This document shows positions 1-8,145 of a stretch of DNA of 35,367 bases, piece by piece. The notes under the pieces are model-generated. The model searched no databases, had not been told where the DNA came from, and was given only the letters and a program-made list of their open reading frames with translations. The position numbers and the translations under genes are program-made. Location: assembly GCA_017417585.1 (NCBI GenBank), contig JAFPYX010000100.1, positions 1 through 35,367 on the forward strand, read 5' to 3'. This stretch comes from Victivallales bacterium (lineage in GTDB: Bacteria; Verrucomicrobiota; Lentisphaeria; Oligosphaerales; Oligosphaeraceae). The stretch's first letter is position 1. Each line of letters starts with the position of its first letter.

Positions 1-202
1 TAAAGGTTAGAGGGTAAAGGTTAGAGGGTAAAGGTTAGAGGGTAAAGGTTAGAGGGTAAAGGTTAGAGGTTAAAGGTTAGAGGTTAAAGGTTAGAGGGTA
101 AAGGTTAGAGGTTAAAGGTTAGAGGGTAAAGGTTAGAGGTTAAAGGTTAGAGGGTAAAGGTTAGAGGGTAAAGGTTAGAGGGTAGAGGTCCGAGGTCCGA
201 GG
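1..202. repeat. 14-bp tandem repeat array built from 7-bp units, truncated by window start
   Basis: Thirteen uninterrupted 14-bp units occupy 1-182. Each is TAAAGGTTAGAGGG or the same with a final T, so the array is really alternating heptamers (AAAGGTT / AGAGGGT). It ends in degenerate heptamers of the type AGAGGTC CGAGGTC CGAGG up to about 202. There are no spacers, so it is not a CRISPR. The array runs off the left edge and its true length is unknown. The variants GGG and GGT alternate irregularly, which suggests slippage and copy-number change. The same heptamer vocabulary reappears inside the MMPL gene at 17449-17525. Confidence 0.97.
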
Positions 203-249
203 AACGCCATGCAGTCCAAAGGTTCCACACGGCGCGTCATGAGGAATAC

Positions 250-1287
250 TCACCAGGCATTCAGGTGCACTTGGTCTGCGTTATAGCTGGTGCGTGGTGG
301 CGGATTTTTGGATGGCCAGCCTACGGCGACTGCGGAAACCGGAATGATGTTCTCCGGCAAACGGAAGAACTTGCGGATATTCTCCACCCGGGCGGCATTG
401 GGGTGGACGCCGAGCCAGCAGGCTCCCAGGCCAAGCAGATGCGCTGCGATAAGGAGATTTTCCACGCAGGCGGAACAATCTTGAATCATATAGGAGAGTT
501 CGCCGTGGCAGGCGCGCGAGAGGTCTCCGCAGACCACGAAGCCAAGTGGCGCGTTGGCGAGAAAGCCACCATTCGGGAGGAACTCGGCGATTCCCTTGCG
601 CACATCGGGGTCGTCAAGGACGATGAACTCGGCGGGGTAGGCCGCGCGTGCGGAAGGGGCGGCCATGGCGGCTTCCAGAAGTGCGGCGATTTCGCGCTGC
701 TCGACGGCACGGGGGAGGAATTCCCGCACCGAGCGCCGTCCGAAAATCGGTGCCAGCCGTTCATCGAGTGTGGCGGCTTTGCCGGTGTTGCCGAAGAGCG
801 TCTGCGGGGTCTGGATTTTCTTCACGATGTTGCTGGTGGAGCAACCCGGCACCAGCGGGAGGATTTTGATTTGAGCCCCACAGGCCTGCAATGCCGCAAA
901 TTCATCGCGGTTGAGGGAATCAACCGTGTAGTCACCGCCTTTCACATAGATATCCGGCGCGGCGGCACGCAAGGCATCCGCCGCCACCGGTCCATGAAAG
1001 ACGGATACGGCGCCAACGCATTCCAGAGCGGCGACCATCGCGGCGCGGTCGTTCTGACCTACGATGGGGCGGGAGGGACCCTTTAAGGCGGTCACGCTCG
1101 CGTCGTCATTTACCAATACCAGCAGACAATCTCCCAGGGCGGCGGCCTGTTCAAGGTAGGTCGCGTGGCCTCGGTGCATCAAATCGAAGACGCCGTTGGT
1201 CACCACCACGCGGCGGTTTTCAGCGCGCATCCGGCTGCGCCACGCGGGCAGTTCGGACAAGGCGATGATTTTTTCGCTAGTCGCCAT
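250..1287 (-). CDS. RfaE2-type cytidylyltransferase fused to nitroreductase
   Basis: The 345-residue product has two enzymatic halves. Residues 1-165 are a nucleotidyltransferase of the RfaE2/HldE C-terminal type, with GVFDLMHRGH (the HxGH nucleotide-binding motif near residue 38), VKGGDY, and a terminal CSTSNIVKKI signature. This family transfers AMP or CMP to sugar phosphates, as in ADP-heptose synthesis for LPS. Residues 175-345 are a nitroreductase-like flavoprotein domain: GRRSVREF for FMN phosphate binding, PSARAAYPAEF, and CSACVENLLIAAHLLGLG. Both halves look complete. There is no signal peptide, so it should be cytoplasmic. It follows the SEC-C gene by 69 bp on the same strand. No strong Shine-Dalgarno is visible; the ATG at 1287 is chosen because the domain begins soon after it. 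The pairing is unusual and the nitroreductase substrate cannot be read from sequence. Confidence 0.9.
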   Translation of the reverse strand: MATSEKIIALSELPAWRSRMRAENRRVVVTNGVFDLMHRGHATYLEQAAALGDCLLVLVNDDASVTALKGPSRPIVGQNDRAAMVAALECVGAVSVFHGPVAADALRAAAPDIYVKGGDYTVDSLNRDEFAALQACGAQIKILPLVPGCSTSNIVKKIQTPQTLFGNTGKAATLDERLAPIFGRRSVREFLPRAVEQREIAALLEAAMAAPSARAAYPAEFIVLDDPDVRKGIAEFLPNGGFLANAPLGFVVCGDLSRACHGELSYMIQDCSACVENLLIAAHLLGLGACWLGVHPNAARVENIRKFFRLPENIIPVSAVAVGWPSKNPPPRTSYNADQVHLNAW

Positions 1288-1326
1288 AATGAATGGGAAA
1301 AGGGTGGCGGGTCATTTGCAGGGGTG

Positions 1327-1345
1327 CGGGGATGCCACGTCCCCG
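1327..1345. other. GC-rich hairpin between SEC-C gene and RfaE2-nitroreductase gene
   Basis: A perfect 6-bp stem (CGGGGA / TCCCCG) with a 7-nt loop lies in the 69-bp gap between the two minus-strand genes. No T-tract follows it in the minus direction, so it is a weak candidate for a terminator and may equally be a processing or pausing site. Confidence 0.4.
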
Positions 1346-1356
1346 GCCGTTTGCAG

Positions 1357-2241
1357 TCATCTTCCGCAGCAGTGCTTGTATTTTTTCCCAGAGCCGCAGG
1401 GGCATGGGTCGTTGCGGCCAACTTTCGGGCGGTCGCGCACGATGGGTGGGAGGGTTTTGCGCACGGAGGTGGTTTCTTCGGTTGCAGTCGGCTGATGGAG
1501 CATCCGCTGAAGTTCGCCTGGCAAACCGCCGTAGTTCCCCAGGTAGTTTCCGCGAAGCATGGTCTTCACGCGCTGCTTGCCGAGGTCAAAGAAGCTCTTC
1601 AGGTTCTTTTCCGGCAAATCCGAAGAAAGCGTTTCCCGGTTGGCTTGATAGAAATCCATCACTTGAGTGCGCAGCAGGTCTCCGCCGACCGCAATGGCGT
1701 CGATGATGAGTGCCATTCCAAGGTCGTAGGTCACGCGCTCCGGAGGCAGTTTCTCCAGCAGGACCTGGATGGTTGCCTGGAACTCCCGGTCGGAGTCGCG
1801 TTCGGCGAGCCAGCGGAAGACGATGGTCAGGGCAAGCTGTTCCGTCACCGGCAACGGCACTGCGGCGTCCAGGGTTTTGGCCTCAAGGTCTGCCAGGGAA
1901 TGGGCCGGGGAAAGCAGGCCGAAGATACGGGAGAGTTCAGTGACCAGGAAGTCCTCCTTGTCCACCTTTTCCTGAAAGGCGGGAAGGCAGACCAGGTTGA
2001 AGATGGGCTGGAAATGCTCTGTGCGGCCGAGCATTCCCGCCAGCAGGAAGATGCAACGCAGCTGTTTGCGTCCGGATTCTTCCGCCAGAAGTTCGGGATT
2101 CGTCGCAAAAAGATCAAGCTGCTGGTTGACGAATTTCGCGGTCTCCTCGGGAGATGCCAGCAAATCCTCAAAAGAGCTCAGCAGTTCTTCCGGTTCGGCG
2201 GCGGCCTGGAAAAGTTTTTGCAGTTCTTCGGAATTCATCAT
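1357..2241 (-). CDS. SEC-C zinc-motif protein
   Basis: The product is about 294 residues. It is mostly predicted helical (acidic and leucine-rich, beginning near [19 protein letters not shown]) and ends in a textbook SEC-C motif, [18 protein letters not shown]. This motif is the zinc-binding tail known from SecA and from many small proteins of unknown role. The helical body is not a family I recognise. The reading frame stays open upstream to 2460, but that stretch is AT-rich and lacks protein-like character, so I start at the ATG-ATG pair at 2236-2241; the exact ATG is ambiguous by one codon. It precedes the RfaE2-nitroreductase gene on the same strand and could be co-transcribed with it. 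Confidence 0.85.
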   Translation of the reverse strand: MMNSEELQKLFQAAAEPEELLSSFEDLLASPEETAKFVNQQLDLFATNPELLAEESGRKQLRCIFLLAGMLGRTEHFQPIFNLVCLPAFQEKVDKEDFLVTELSRIFGLLSPAHSLADLEAKTLDAAVPLPVTEQLALTIVFRWLAERDSDREFQATIQVLLEKLPPERVTYDLGMALIIDAIAVGGDLLRTQVMDFYQANRETLSSDLPEKNLKSFFDLGKQRVKTMLRGNYLGNYGGLPGELQRMLHQPTATEETTSVRKTLPPIVRDRPKVGRNDPCPCGSGKKYKHCCGR

Positions 2242-2544
2242 AGTGGAATCAGGTTGTTGCCCGGATAATGTTTTTTGTGGTAGGACGCGCATAATGTAAT
2301 GCAATTTGTCTGAAATCGACCCGGAGTGGAACATTTTTGCATGGCGATAGTCTAAGTCCCTGCCCAGCTGGAAATGAAAACAGGAAATGTCATCAAGCGC
2401 AATAATAAAAAATGTTTTTGACATTATTTTATCTGAAAAGCAAACAAAGACGTCTTTCATGTTTCGCCGCCTTTTGGATGCAGAGTATCAAAAAGGGGGA
2501 AGCGCACCAAGGGAAATACCTTGAATCCCAACAACTGGCAATAG
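2242..2544. other. AT-rich divergent intergenic region
   Basis: This 303-bp gap separates the minus-strand SEC-C gene from the plus-strand secreted-protein gene. It is clearly more AT-rich than its surroundings, with A/T runs near 2400-2435, and should hold promoters for both directions. A perfect TTGACA occurs on the plus strand at 2418-2423, but no good -10 hexamer sits 16-18 bp after it, so I do not call a promoter. No tRNA-like or riboswitch-like fold was recognised. Confidence 0.55.
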
Positions 2545-4569
2545 ATGAGTGAACTTTTTCCAAAATTCCAGCGGACAGGAGATTCCGGCGTGGGGACGGG
2601 ATTGACGGGCCTTTTGGCTTTCCTGCTGGCAGTCTTCCTCACTCCGTTTGTGTTGCGTGGGGACATCAAGGCGACGGACATCCAGGCTGCGCTGGACGCG
2701 CCACCGGGTGTTGTCTTTTCCGCGCCAGGCAATTATTCCGGCTCAAACAGCGCCTGGACGGTCAACACGGGAGCAATTCCCAAAGTTCCTGCGAATATCG
2801 ACGGCAAGGTTTCCTGGGTAGGGAAAAGCTGCCTGATTGGCGCAGTTCCTTCCGCGAAGGGATATGAGGACTACTGGAATCTCCGCAGCAGGAATTATTT
2901 TACGGTGACGGTGAAAGGCGCGGGAACGTTGACCTTCCGCTACCGAACTTCCCTGGACGACTATAAGGATGCGAAACTGGTGGCCTATCTCTATGACGGC
3001 AACAACGCAAAGGCGCTCCAGGCCGATGGATACGATGACCCCGATGACGAGACTGAAGCCACGGTTCTTCCATTCGAGCTCCTTTTCGAGGACTCCGGCT
3101 ACTGGAGCGAATATGCCGAGAAATGGGGCGAGATGTACTATGACCTCGCCGCCGACGAATTCTGGCAGACCGCCACTGTCACGCTGGACGCGGAAGCCTA
3201 TACCCACGTCGTCACCATTGCGGTGGTGGGCTCCGCAAAATACGACAGCAACGGCGATTCGTTCGGGAGTTATGTCCTGGACGAGGAATACGACGGCTTT
3301 GTCCAGGAAAACCGCGTTTATCTGGATGCCATGACGTGGACGCCGGACGAGGGACTAGAAACCGTGCGTCTCTCCGAAGAGTCCGGCACGGAGTTCACGG
3401 GGGCCATGGAAGTCTTTGTCGATTCCGACTACGACCTGGAAGCCTTCGATTTCTATTACACGACAGACGGCAAGCAACCCTCCCTTCAATCGCCGTGCAT
3501 CTCCTATCGGGAGCTTCTCGCAGCGGATGACGAAGAGGAGGAGAGCGACGACAATGACGAAGAAGAGAGCGACGACGATGGGGACGAAGGGGACGATGAT
3601 GACAATGGCGGGATTGTCGTCATAGATGACTGCATGGTCTGGGTGCGGGCATACGAGACGAAAACCGCCACTTGGGTGGGCGAGGCAAAGGCGAGCTATC
3701 ACCGGGTCGCCCCTCTGCCGGAGGTGGCGGTGGTTCCAATGGAGGATTTCTCCGACCGGACGACATTGGTCTTCAACGCTCCCTCGGACAGTGAAATGAG
3801 TTATTACTATACCTTGGACGGCAGCACGCCGACGACAAAGTCGCCCAAGGCGGATGACGACCGGATTACTCTTTCCAATTCAAAGCTGGTCGGCAAGAAT
3901 CTGAAAGTCATTGCGTTGGAAGAAGGCAAGTATGTCAGTCCGGTGGTTTCGTGTCAACTCGAACGACTTGCTTCGCCTCTTCTGAGCTGGTCGGTGGATG
4001 GCGTGGAAAGCCAGGAGACCTGCTTTGTGAACTCCGTCCTGGTGAATGCCATTGTTCCCGATGATGCCGAGGTGTTGCTGAATCCCGTGTCTGGATTGTT
4101 GACGGAGACTGGAGTAGTGCAGGCGGTTGCCTTGGCGGAAGGGAGGCTGGCAAGCCTCCCGGTCATTCAGTCGTTTGCCCGGCTGGATATGCAGCTGGCG
4201 ACCAGTGCGGAAGGGCTGTTTGGGGCAGGTGCGAAGGATACTTGGGCGTTTTTCACGTTGCCGGGCGAGATGTCTTCCGCCGACCAGAGGACATTGACAG
4301 AGTATCTTCATCCCTATGCCATTTCCGGAAATTCCTTTATAAAGCCGTCGTCGCTTCAAGGCGGCAATACGTACCTGGTCTGGGTGCCAGGGGTGGATTT
4401 CAGCGCTCCGCCGTCGATGCTTCGTTACGCATCCAAGGCCGCCACGCCGGCTGCCATCTCCGGATGGCATTTCGTTCCTTCAGGTGCCCAATGGGTCTGG
4501 GACGAACAGTTGAAAGGTTTTTCCCCCGCGCAGGATGGCAGCCAGCCTGGCTGGAAAGATGACAAATGA
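2545..4569 (+). CDS. Secreted multi-domain protein with chitobiase-C-like repeats, paralogue 1
   Basis: The product has 674 residues. An N-terminal hydrophobic segment (about residues 18-36, ending FVLRGD) looks like a signal peptide with a long n-region. Residues about 45-275 form a jelly-roll-like domain with VTVKGAGTLTFRYRTS and closing VYLDAMTWTPDE, a pattern typical of secreted PVC proteins. Two repeats of the chitobiase/hexosaminidase C-terminal type follow (FDFYYTTDGKQPS near 305; YYYTLDGSTPTTKSP near 420). The first contains a very acidic insert of Asp/Glu at residues 328-355. The C-terminal about 105 residues share a conserved module with the next gene (WHFVPSGAQWVWD and a final QPGW). 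No catalytic domain is visible; a cell-surface or glycan-binding role is inference. It is the first gene of a three-gene plus-strand run. Confidence 0.85.
   Translation: MSELFPKFQRTGDSGVGTGLTGLLAFLLAVFLTPFVLRGDIKATDIQAALDAPPGVVFSAPGNYSGSNSAWTVNTGAIPKVPANIDGKVSWVGKSCLIGAVPSAKGYEDYWNLRSRNYFTVTVKGAGTLTFRYRTSLDDYKDAKLVAYLYDGNNAKALQADGYDDPDDETEATVLPFELLFEDSGYWSEYAEKWGEMYYDLAADEFWQTATVTLDAEAYTHVVTIAVVGSAKYDSNGDSFGSYVLDEEYDGFVQENRVYLDAMTWTPDEGLETVRLSEESGTEFTGAMEVFVDSDYDLEAFDFYYTTDGKQPSLQSPCISYRELLAADDEEEESDDNDEEESDDDGDEGDDDDNGGIVVIDDCMVWVRAYETKTATWVGEAKASYHRVAPLPEVAVVPMEDFSDRTTLVFNAPSDSEMSYYYTLDGSTPTTKSPKADDDRITLSNSKLVGKNLKVIALEEGKYVSPVVSCQLERLASPLLSWSVDGVESQETCFVNSVLVNAIVPDDAEVLLNPVSGLLTETGVVQAVALAEGRLASLPVIQSFARLDMQLATSAEGLFGAGAKDTWAFFTLPGEMSSADQRTLTEYLHPYAISGNSFIKPSSLQGGNTYLVWVPGVDFSAPPSMLRYASKAATPAAISGWHFVPSGAQWVWDEQLKGFSPAQDGSQPGWKDDK
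3526..3611 (+). repeat. Acidic low-complexity coding tract (GAY/GAR-rich)
   Basis: About 85 bases of nearly uninterrupted GAC, GAT, GAA and GAG codons encode roughly 28 residues, almost all Asp or Glu with a few Ser, Asn and Gly. The tract sits inside the first chitobiase-C-like repeat of the secreted protein. The equivalent position in the paralogue at 4728-6491 has only a short acidic stretch (DPEDDEG). It probably expanded by slippage; a calcium-binding loop is possible. Confidence 0.75.
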
Positions 4570-4633
4570 GGGAAATTCTCTGAATTTCTCCGCCGCAGGT
4601 GCCTCCAGGCAGCGAGAAGGCCTTTTGCCTCCC

Positions 4634-4643
4634 TTGTCGACAA
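4634..4643. other. 10-bp perfect palindrome TTGTCGACAA
   Basis: A self-complementary decamer lies in the 158-bp gap between the two paralogous secreted-protein genes, about 85 bp ahead of the second start. It could be an operator half or chance. Nothing else in the gap looks like a strong terminator with a T-tract. Confidence 0.3.
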
Positions 4644-4727
4644 TGCTTTCCGTGCGACGAAATGTTTCTGAACCGAACAATCGAATTTCAATCGATAATG
4701 CGTCATAACCAGATTCTCTTGTCCAAC

Positions 4728-6491
4728 ATGAAAAAATCCCTCCTCATTTTCGCTGTGGTGATGTCAAGTGGCATGGGGCTCTTTGCGGCGGTGGACTTGC
4801 GGGCAACCTTGGATTCGCCGGCCGGCGTTACCTTTGTCTCTGGCACGGGGCTGACTGTCCGCAGCAATGGCTATAAGATTAAAAATGTCGATGGCGGGGT
4901 GGAGTGCACGAATAGCTCGTTTCTGGAAATGAACGGCTCGACGGACAAGGCGAAGAAACCACGCTCCGGACGCATCGTCTCCAACTTTGACATCCAGGTC
5001 AAGGGCAGCGGCGTTCTTCTCTTCGATGTCTGCGCGGCGGTGTGGGGGGAAAACGACGACATCCTGGTGATCTACGAAGACGACATCGACGATCCGTTGC
5101 TGGAACTTGGTGGAGACTACTGGGACGTGGCGGAGAAGGACGATGACGGCGAATACTTCTACAGCATGTATGGCGAGTCCTTTTTCAACAACTTCAGCAT
5201 CGATGTCGGAACCGACCACTACAACCATACTATTCATTTCGCGGTCCTGAAGGCACTGGACTCCGAAGACTATGAAAAGCCGGTGCTTACGGACAAGGAC
5301 ATGGGCATCAATATCTTTCTGCCTTCCAAGGTCTGGCTGGACAATTTCGTATGGGAGCCGGACGACGTGTCGGAACTCATGGAGTTCTTCCCGGAGACGG
5401 GAACCAGGTTCGGTGCCGACGGCCTCCACGTGTTCCTGGAGACCTCCTACGACGAGGGAGTGCTGAGCTTCTATTACACGACGAACGGGAGCACTCCATC
5501 GAACAAGAGCACTCTTTACGATCCGGAGGACGACGAAGGCATTGAATTGACCGATACCTGTACACTGAAAGTCGCGATTTATGAAGGTGGCACGCTCGTT
5601 GCCAACAACTTCAGCGCGACCTATACCCGTCTCCCTCCGCCGCCTGCGCCGACGGCGAAGGTTTCTGCCGCAACGCCTTTCTCAGATTCTATCGAGGTGA
5701 GCTTCTCCTGTTCTGAGAGCGGCGTCAGATTCGCATATACGCTGGACGGCACGATGCCGGACGAGGAAAACCATGTCGCCATTACTTCCGGACCGCTCAC
5801 GGTGACGCGGCCATGCACGGTGAAAGTCGTTTCCTGGCGTGACGAGGAGGTCAGCTCCGCTTGCGCGACGGTGGTAATTGAAAAGACACCCGCTCCCAGG
5901 GTGACTTGGCTGGCGGACGGCGTGGCCACAAAAAGTCCCGTGGTTTTTGACAACGGCGCGACGATGACGGCCGCGCCCGTTTCCGGCACTTGTTATTATC
6001 GGGTGGATGGCGGCGCCGCCGTCAAAGGTGCCAGCGCCTCGTTGCCGAAGACGGTGAAGCTGGTCGAGGTGCAGGCGCTGGAAACGGGGAAGCTTCCTTC
6101 GGAGGTCATTTCCGCCGTCTTCGAGCAGACTGCGGTGGACGAATGGGTCTCGGCCGCGGATTTTGTGGAAGGGTGGCAGCTCTGGGGCGTCACACGGAAG
6201 ATTTCCGACCAGCAGGGCAGGGCGCTGGCCGAGTGGCTGAGACCATACGGCGTCGATCCGCTCCGGCGTTCTCCGGAGCTGGTTGACAAGGTGGAGCCAG
6301 GGCGTGCGTATTGGGTGCGTGGCCCGATTCAAGGGAAGCCGTCCGTGGTCTTGCGCTCTGCCGGTGCGGCCACGCCGCCGGCAGGTTCGTCCTGGCACCT
6401 GGTCAGCAATGCCGCCCAATGGGTCTGGGATGTGGAGGCAAGTGAATTTGTTCCCGCCTCCGACAATGTTCAACCTGGCTTTGCCAAATAA
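4728..6491 (+). CDS. Secreted multi-domain protein with chitobiase-C-like repeats, paralogue 2
   Basis: The product is 587 residues from the ATG at 4728. That start is chosen because it begins a clean signal peptide, MKKSLLIFAVVMSSGMGLFA, cleaved before AVDLRATL. The open frame extends 129 bp further upstream without protein-like character. After the signal come a jelly-roll-like domain (to VWLDNFVWEPDD), two chitobiase-C-like repeats (LSFYYTTNGSTPSNKS and RFAYTLDGTMPDEENH), a further beta-rich segment, and the same C-terminal module as its neighbour (WHLVSNAAQWVWD, ending VQPGFAK). The two proteins begin their mature parts alike (ALDAPPGVVF against TLDSPAGVTF), so they are paralogues despite low overall identity. 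The protein contains several cysteines, which may matter because a DsbD-like gene follows after 5 bp. No enzymatic motif is seen. Confidence 0.86.
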   Translation: MKKSLLIFAVVMSSGMGLFAAVDLRATLDSPAGVTFVSGTGLTVRSNGYKIKNVDGGVECTNSSFLEMNGSTDKAKKPRSGRIVSNFDIQVKGSGVLLFDVCAAVWGENDDILVIYEDDIDDPLLELGGDYWDVAEKDDDGEYFYSMYGESFFNNFSIDVGTDHYNHTIHFAVLKALDSEDYEKPVLTDKDMGINIFLPSKVWLDNFVWEPDDVSELMEFFPETGTRFGADGLHVFLETSYDEGVLSFYYTTNGSTPSNKSTLYDPEDDEGIELTDTCTLKVAIYEGGTLVANNFSATYTRLPPPPAPTAKVSAATPFSDSIEVSFSCSESGVRFAYTLDGTMPDEENHVAITSGPLTVTRPCTVKVVSWRDEEVSSACATVVIEKTPAPRVTWLADGVATKSPVVFDNGATMTAAPVSGTCYYRVDGGAAVKGASASLPKTVKLVEVQALETGKLPSEVISAVFEQTAVDEWVSAADFVEGWQLWGVTRKISDQQGRALAEWLRPYGVDPLRRSPELVDKVEPGRAYWVRGPIQGKPSVVLRSAGAATPPAGSSWHLVSNAAQWVWDVEASEFVPASDNVQPGFAK

Positions 6492-6496
6492 ACGAT

Positions 6497-8119
6497 ATGC
6501 GCGGCCTCATGAAAAAATGGTTTGGCGTTTGCCTTCTTTGCCTGCTTGCCACGGCACAGGCAAGGCCTTGGCTTTTGCTCTTCGGAAGCACCAACTGCGA
6601 CCAGTGCGCCGAGGTCAAGGCACGATGGATGGAGGAACGTGAATTGACGGACGAAGGCGCGGTGCTGGTCTTCGTGAATGTCGACAACGAAAACAACTAC
6701 CGTTTCCTGAAATGGCTGGAAAAGGCGTTGAAGGTCGAGCGTCCCAGCATCACCTTGCCGGTCATGCTCGCCGGCAACCGGATGCTGGAGAGCATGGCGG
6801 AATTCGAGGAGGCGTGGCCGAAGCTGGACGAGCTGCTGAAGCTGACGCCGCGAGGCACGGCTTTCCAGACTGTCCAGCAGGCCGCCGACCAGGCGGAGGA
6901 CGTGATTGTCGAATGGGACTATGCCCCTGCCCCTGCCCGACGACCACCCGAAGCGTCGTCGTCGGCAGAGCAGGCTGCGACTCAAGAGGAGCCTGTGGCA
7001 GACGCCACGAAGGCAAATACGGCGCCCAAGCGGCTTTTGTATGTCGAGACCGCCGAGAATTGCCAGCATTGCGAACGGCAGAGCCGGGAGCTGGATCTGC
7101 TGGCCAGGGAAATGCCCGGCCTGGAAGTCACGCGCTTCGAGGTCACCACTCCGGAAGGGCAGATCATGCTGGCTCGGGTGAAACGGCATTTCAATCTTGC
7201 CACGACGGATGAGAACCTCGCACCGATCGTGGTGTGGAACGGCGGTTTCGTCAGCGGACGCATCGCGACGGTTGAGGAATTGGCAGGCGCACTGAAGGGA
7301 CAGGAGGCCTCCGAGACGCCTTTTTGGGAAAAGGACATCACCGAAGAGGAGCGCGAGGAACTGCATGAGGAACAGCGCGCTTATCTGAAGAATGTCACGG
7401 TTTGGACGATTCTGGGGGGTGGCCTGGTGGATGGCATCAACCCGTGCACCTTCGCCACTTCCATCTTCCTGATTGGCTATCTGCTTTATCTGAAACGTCG
7501 CCGCCACTTTGTCCTGGCGGTCGGATTGTGCTTCTGCGCAGGAGTGTTTGTCTCCTACCTGCTCTTCGGAGTCGGATTGAGCTTCATTGGGGATTTCCTC
7601 ACGCGGTTCCGGATTCTGAAGGTGCTGATCTATGGCTTCTTCGCCCTGGTGGGATTTGTGTTTGCGGTGCTGCATCTCCGGGATGCCATCCGGTATCGCC
7701 GCAGCGGAAAGGCCACCGACATGTCGATGGGGCTGGACACCCAGACGCATCGGAAGATCCATGACAGGATCCACAGCTGGTCCAAGATGACAGGCTGGCT
7801 GGCGCTGCCAGGGGCGGTGGTGCTCGGCTGCGTGGTCTCCTCCATGGAATTTGTCTGCACCGGTCAGGTCTACCTGCCGATGATCATGGCAATCATTGCG
7901 GAGGGATTTGATTGGCGGGCGTTCCAGCTGCTTCTGCTCTATAATCTCGCGTTCATCCTGCCTCTGATCGGAGTGACGCTGCTGGCCTATTTTGGCGTCG
8001 GGGCCAATAAATTGACGAAGTTCGCCAAGGACAATGTCTTCCAGACCAAGCTCCTGATGACCGTGCTTTTCCTGGTCCTCGGCGGAGTGATGCTTGCCTT
8101 CGCCTGGCGGGCATGGTAG
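6497..8119 (+). CDS. Thioredoxin-thioredoxin-DsbD/CcdA-like membrane protein
   Basis: The product has 540 residues and three parts. A signal segment (about 1-22) leads into a thioredoxin-like domain with C34-D-Q-C37. A Pro/Ala/Glu-rich linker (about 130-172) follows, then a second thioredoxin-like domain with C189-Q-H-C192. From residue about 300 comes a DsbD/CcdA-type membrane domain with INPC317 in the first helix and VC454TGQ in a later helix, the cysteine pair that passes electrons across the inner membrane in this family. The protein should carry cytoplasmic reducing power to periplasmic substrates, with its own two Trx domains on the periplasmic side. In classical DsbD the order and number of soluble domains differ. 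An alternative start is the ATG at 6509. It begins 5 bp after the secreted paralogue and is probably co-transcribed with it. Confidence 0.88.
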   Translation: MRGLMKKWFGVCLLCLLATAQARPWLLLFGSTNCDQCAEVKARWMEERELTDEGAVLVFVNVDNENNYRFLKWLEKALKVERPSITLPVMLAGNRMLESMAEFEEAWPKLDELLKLTPRGTAFQTVQQAADQAEDVIVEWDYAPAPARRPPEASSSAEQAATQEEPVADATKANTAPKRLLYVETAENCQHCERQSRELDLLAREMPGLEVTRFEVTTPEGQIMLARVKRHFNLATTDENLAPIVVWNGGFVSGRIATVEELAGALKGQEASETPFWEKDITEEEREELHEEQRAYLKNVTVWTILGGGLVDGINPCTFATSIFLIGYLLYLKRRRHFVLAVGLCFCAGVFVSYLLFGVGLSFIGDFLTRFRILKVLIYGFFALVGFVFAVLHLRDAIRYRRSGKATDMSMGLDTQTHRKIHDRIHSWSKMTGWLALPGAVVLGCVVSSMEFVCTGQVYLPMIMAIIAEGFDWRAFQLLLLYNLAFILPLIGVTLLAYFGVGANKLTKFAKDNVFQTKLLMTVLFLVLGGVMLAFAWRAW

Positions 8120-8145
8120 ATCCGGAATTCGTCGGGCGGATTGTT

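Noticed and set aside
1..182. CRISPR array
   Set aside because: Units are directly contiguous 14-mers with no unique spacers.
1165..2268. Long plus-strand open frame opposite the SEC-C gene
   Set aside because: Antisense shadow: no known motif, while the minus frame carries a clear SEC-C zinc motif.
2418..2423. Sigma-70 promoter based on TTGACA
   Set aside because: No acceptable -10 hexamer at 16-18 bp downstream.
2242..2460. 73-codon upstream extension of the SEC-C protein
   Set aside because: AT-rich, no domain character, and occupies the expected promoter region.
4599..4727. N-terminal extension of the second secreted paralogue
   Set aside because: It would bury the clean signal peptide that begins at 4728.
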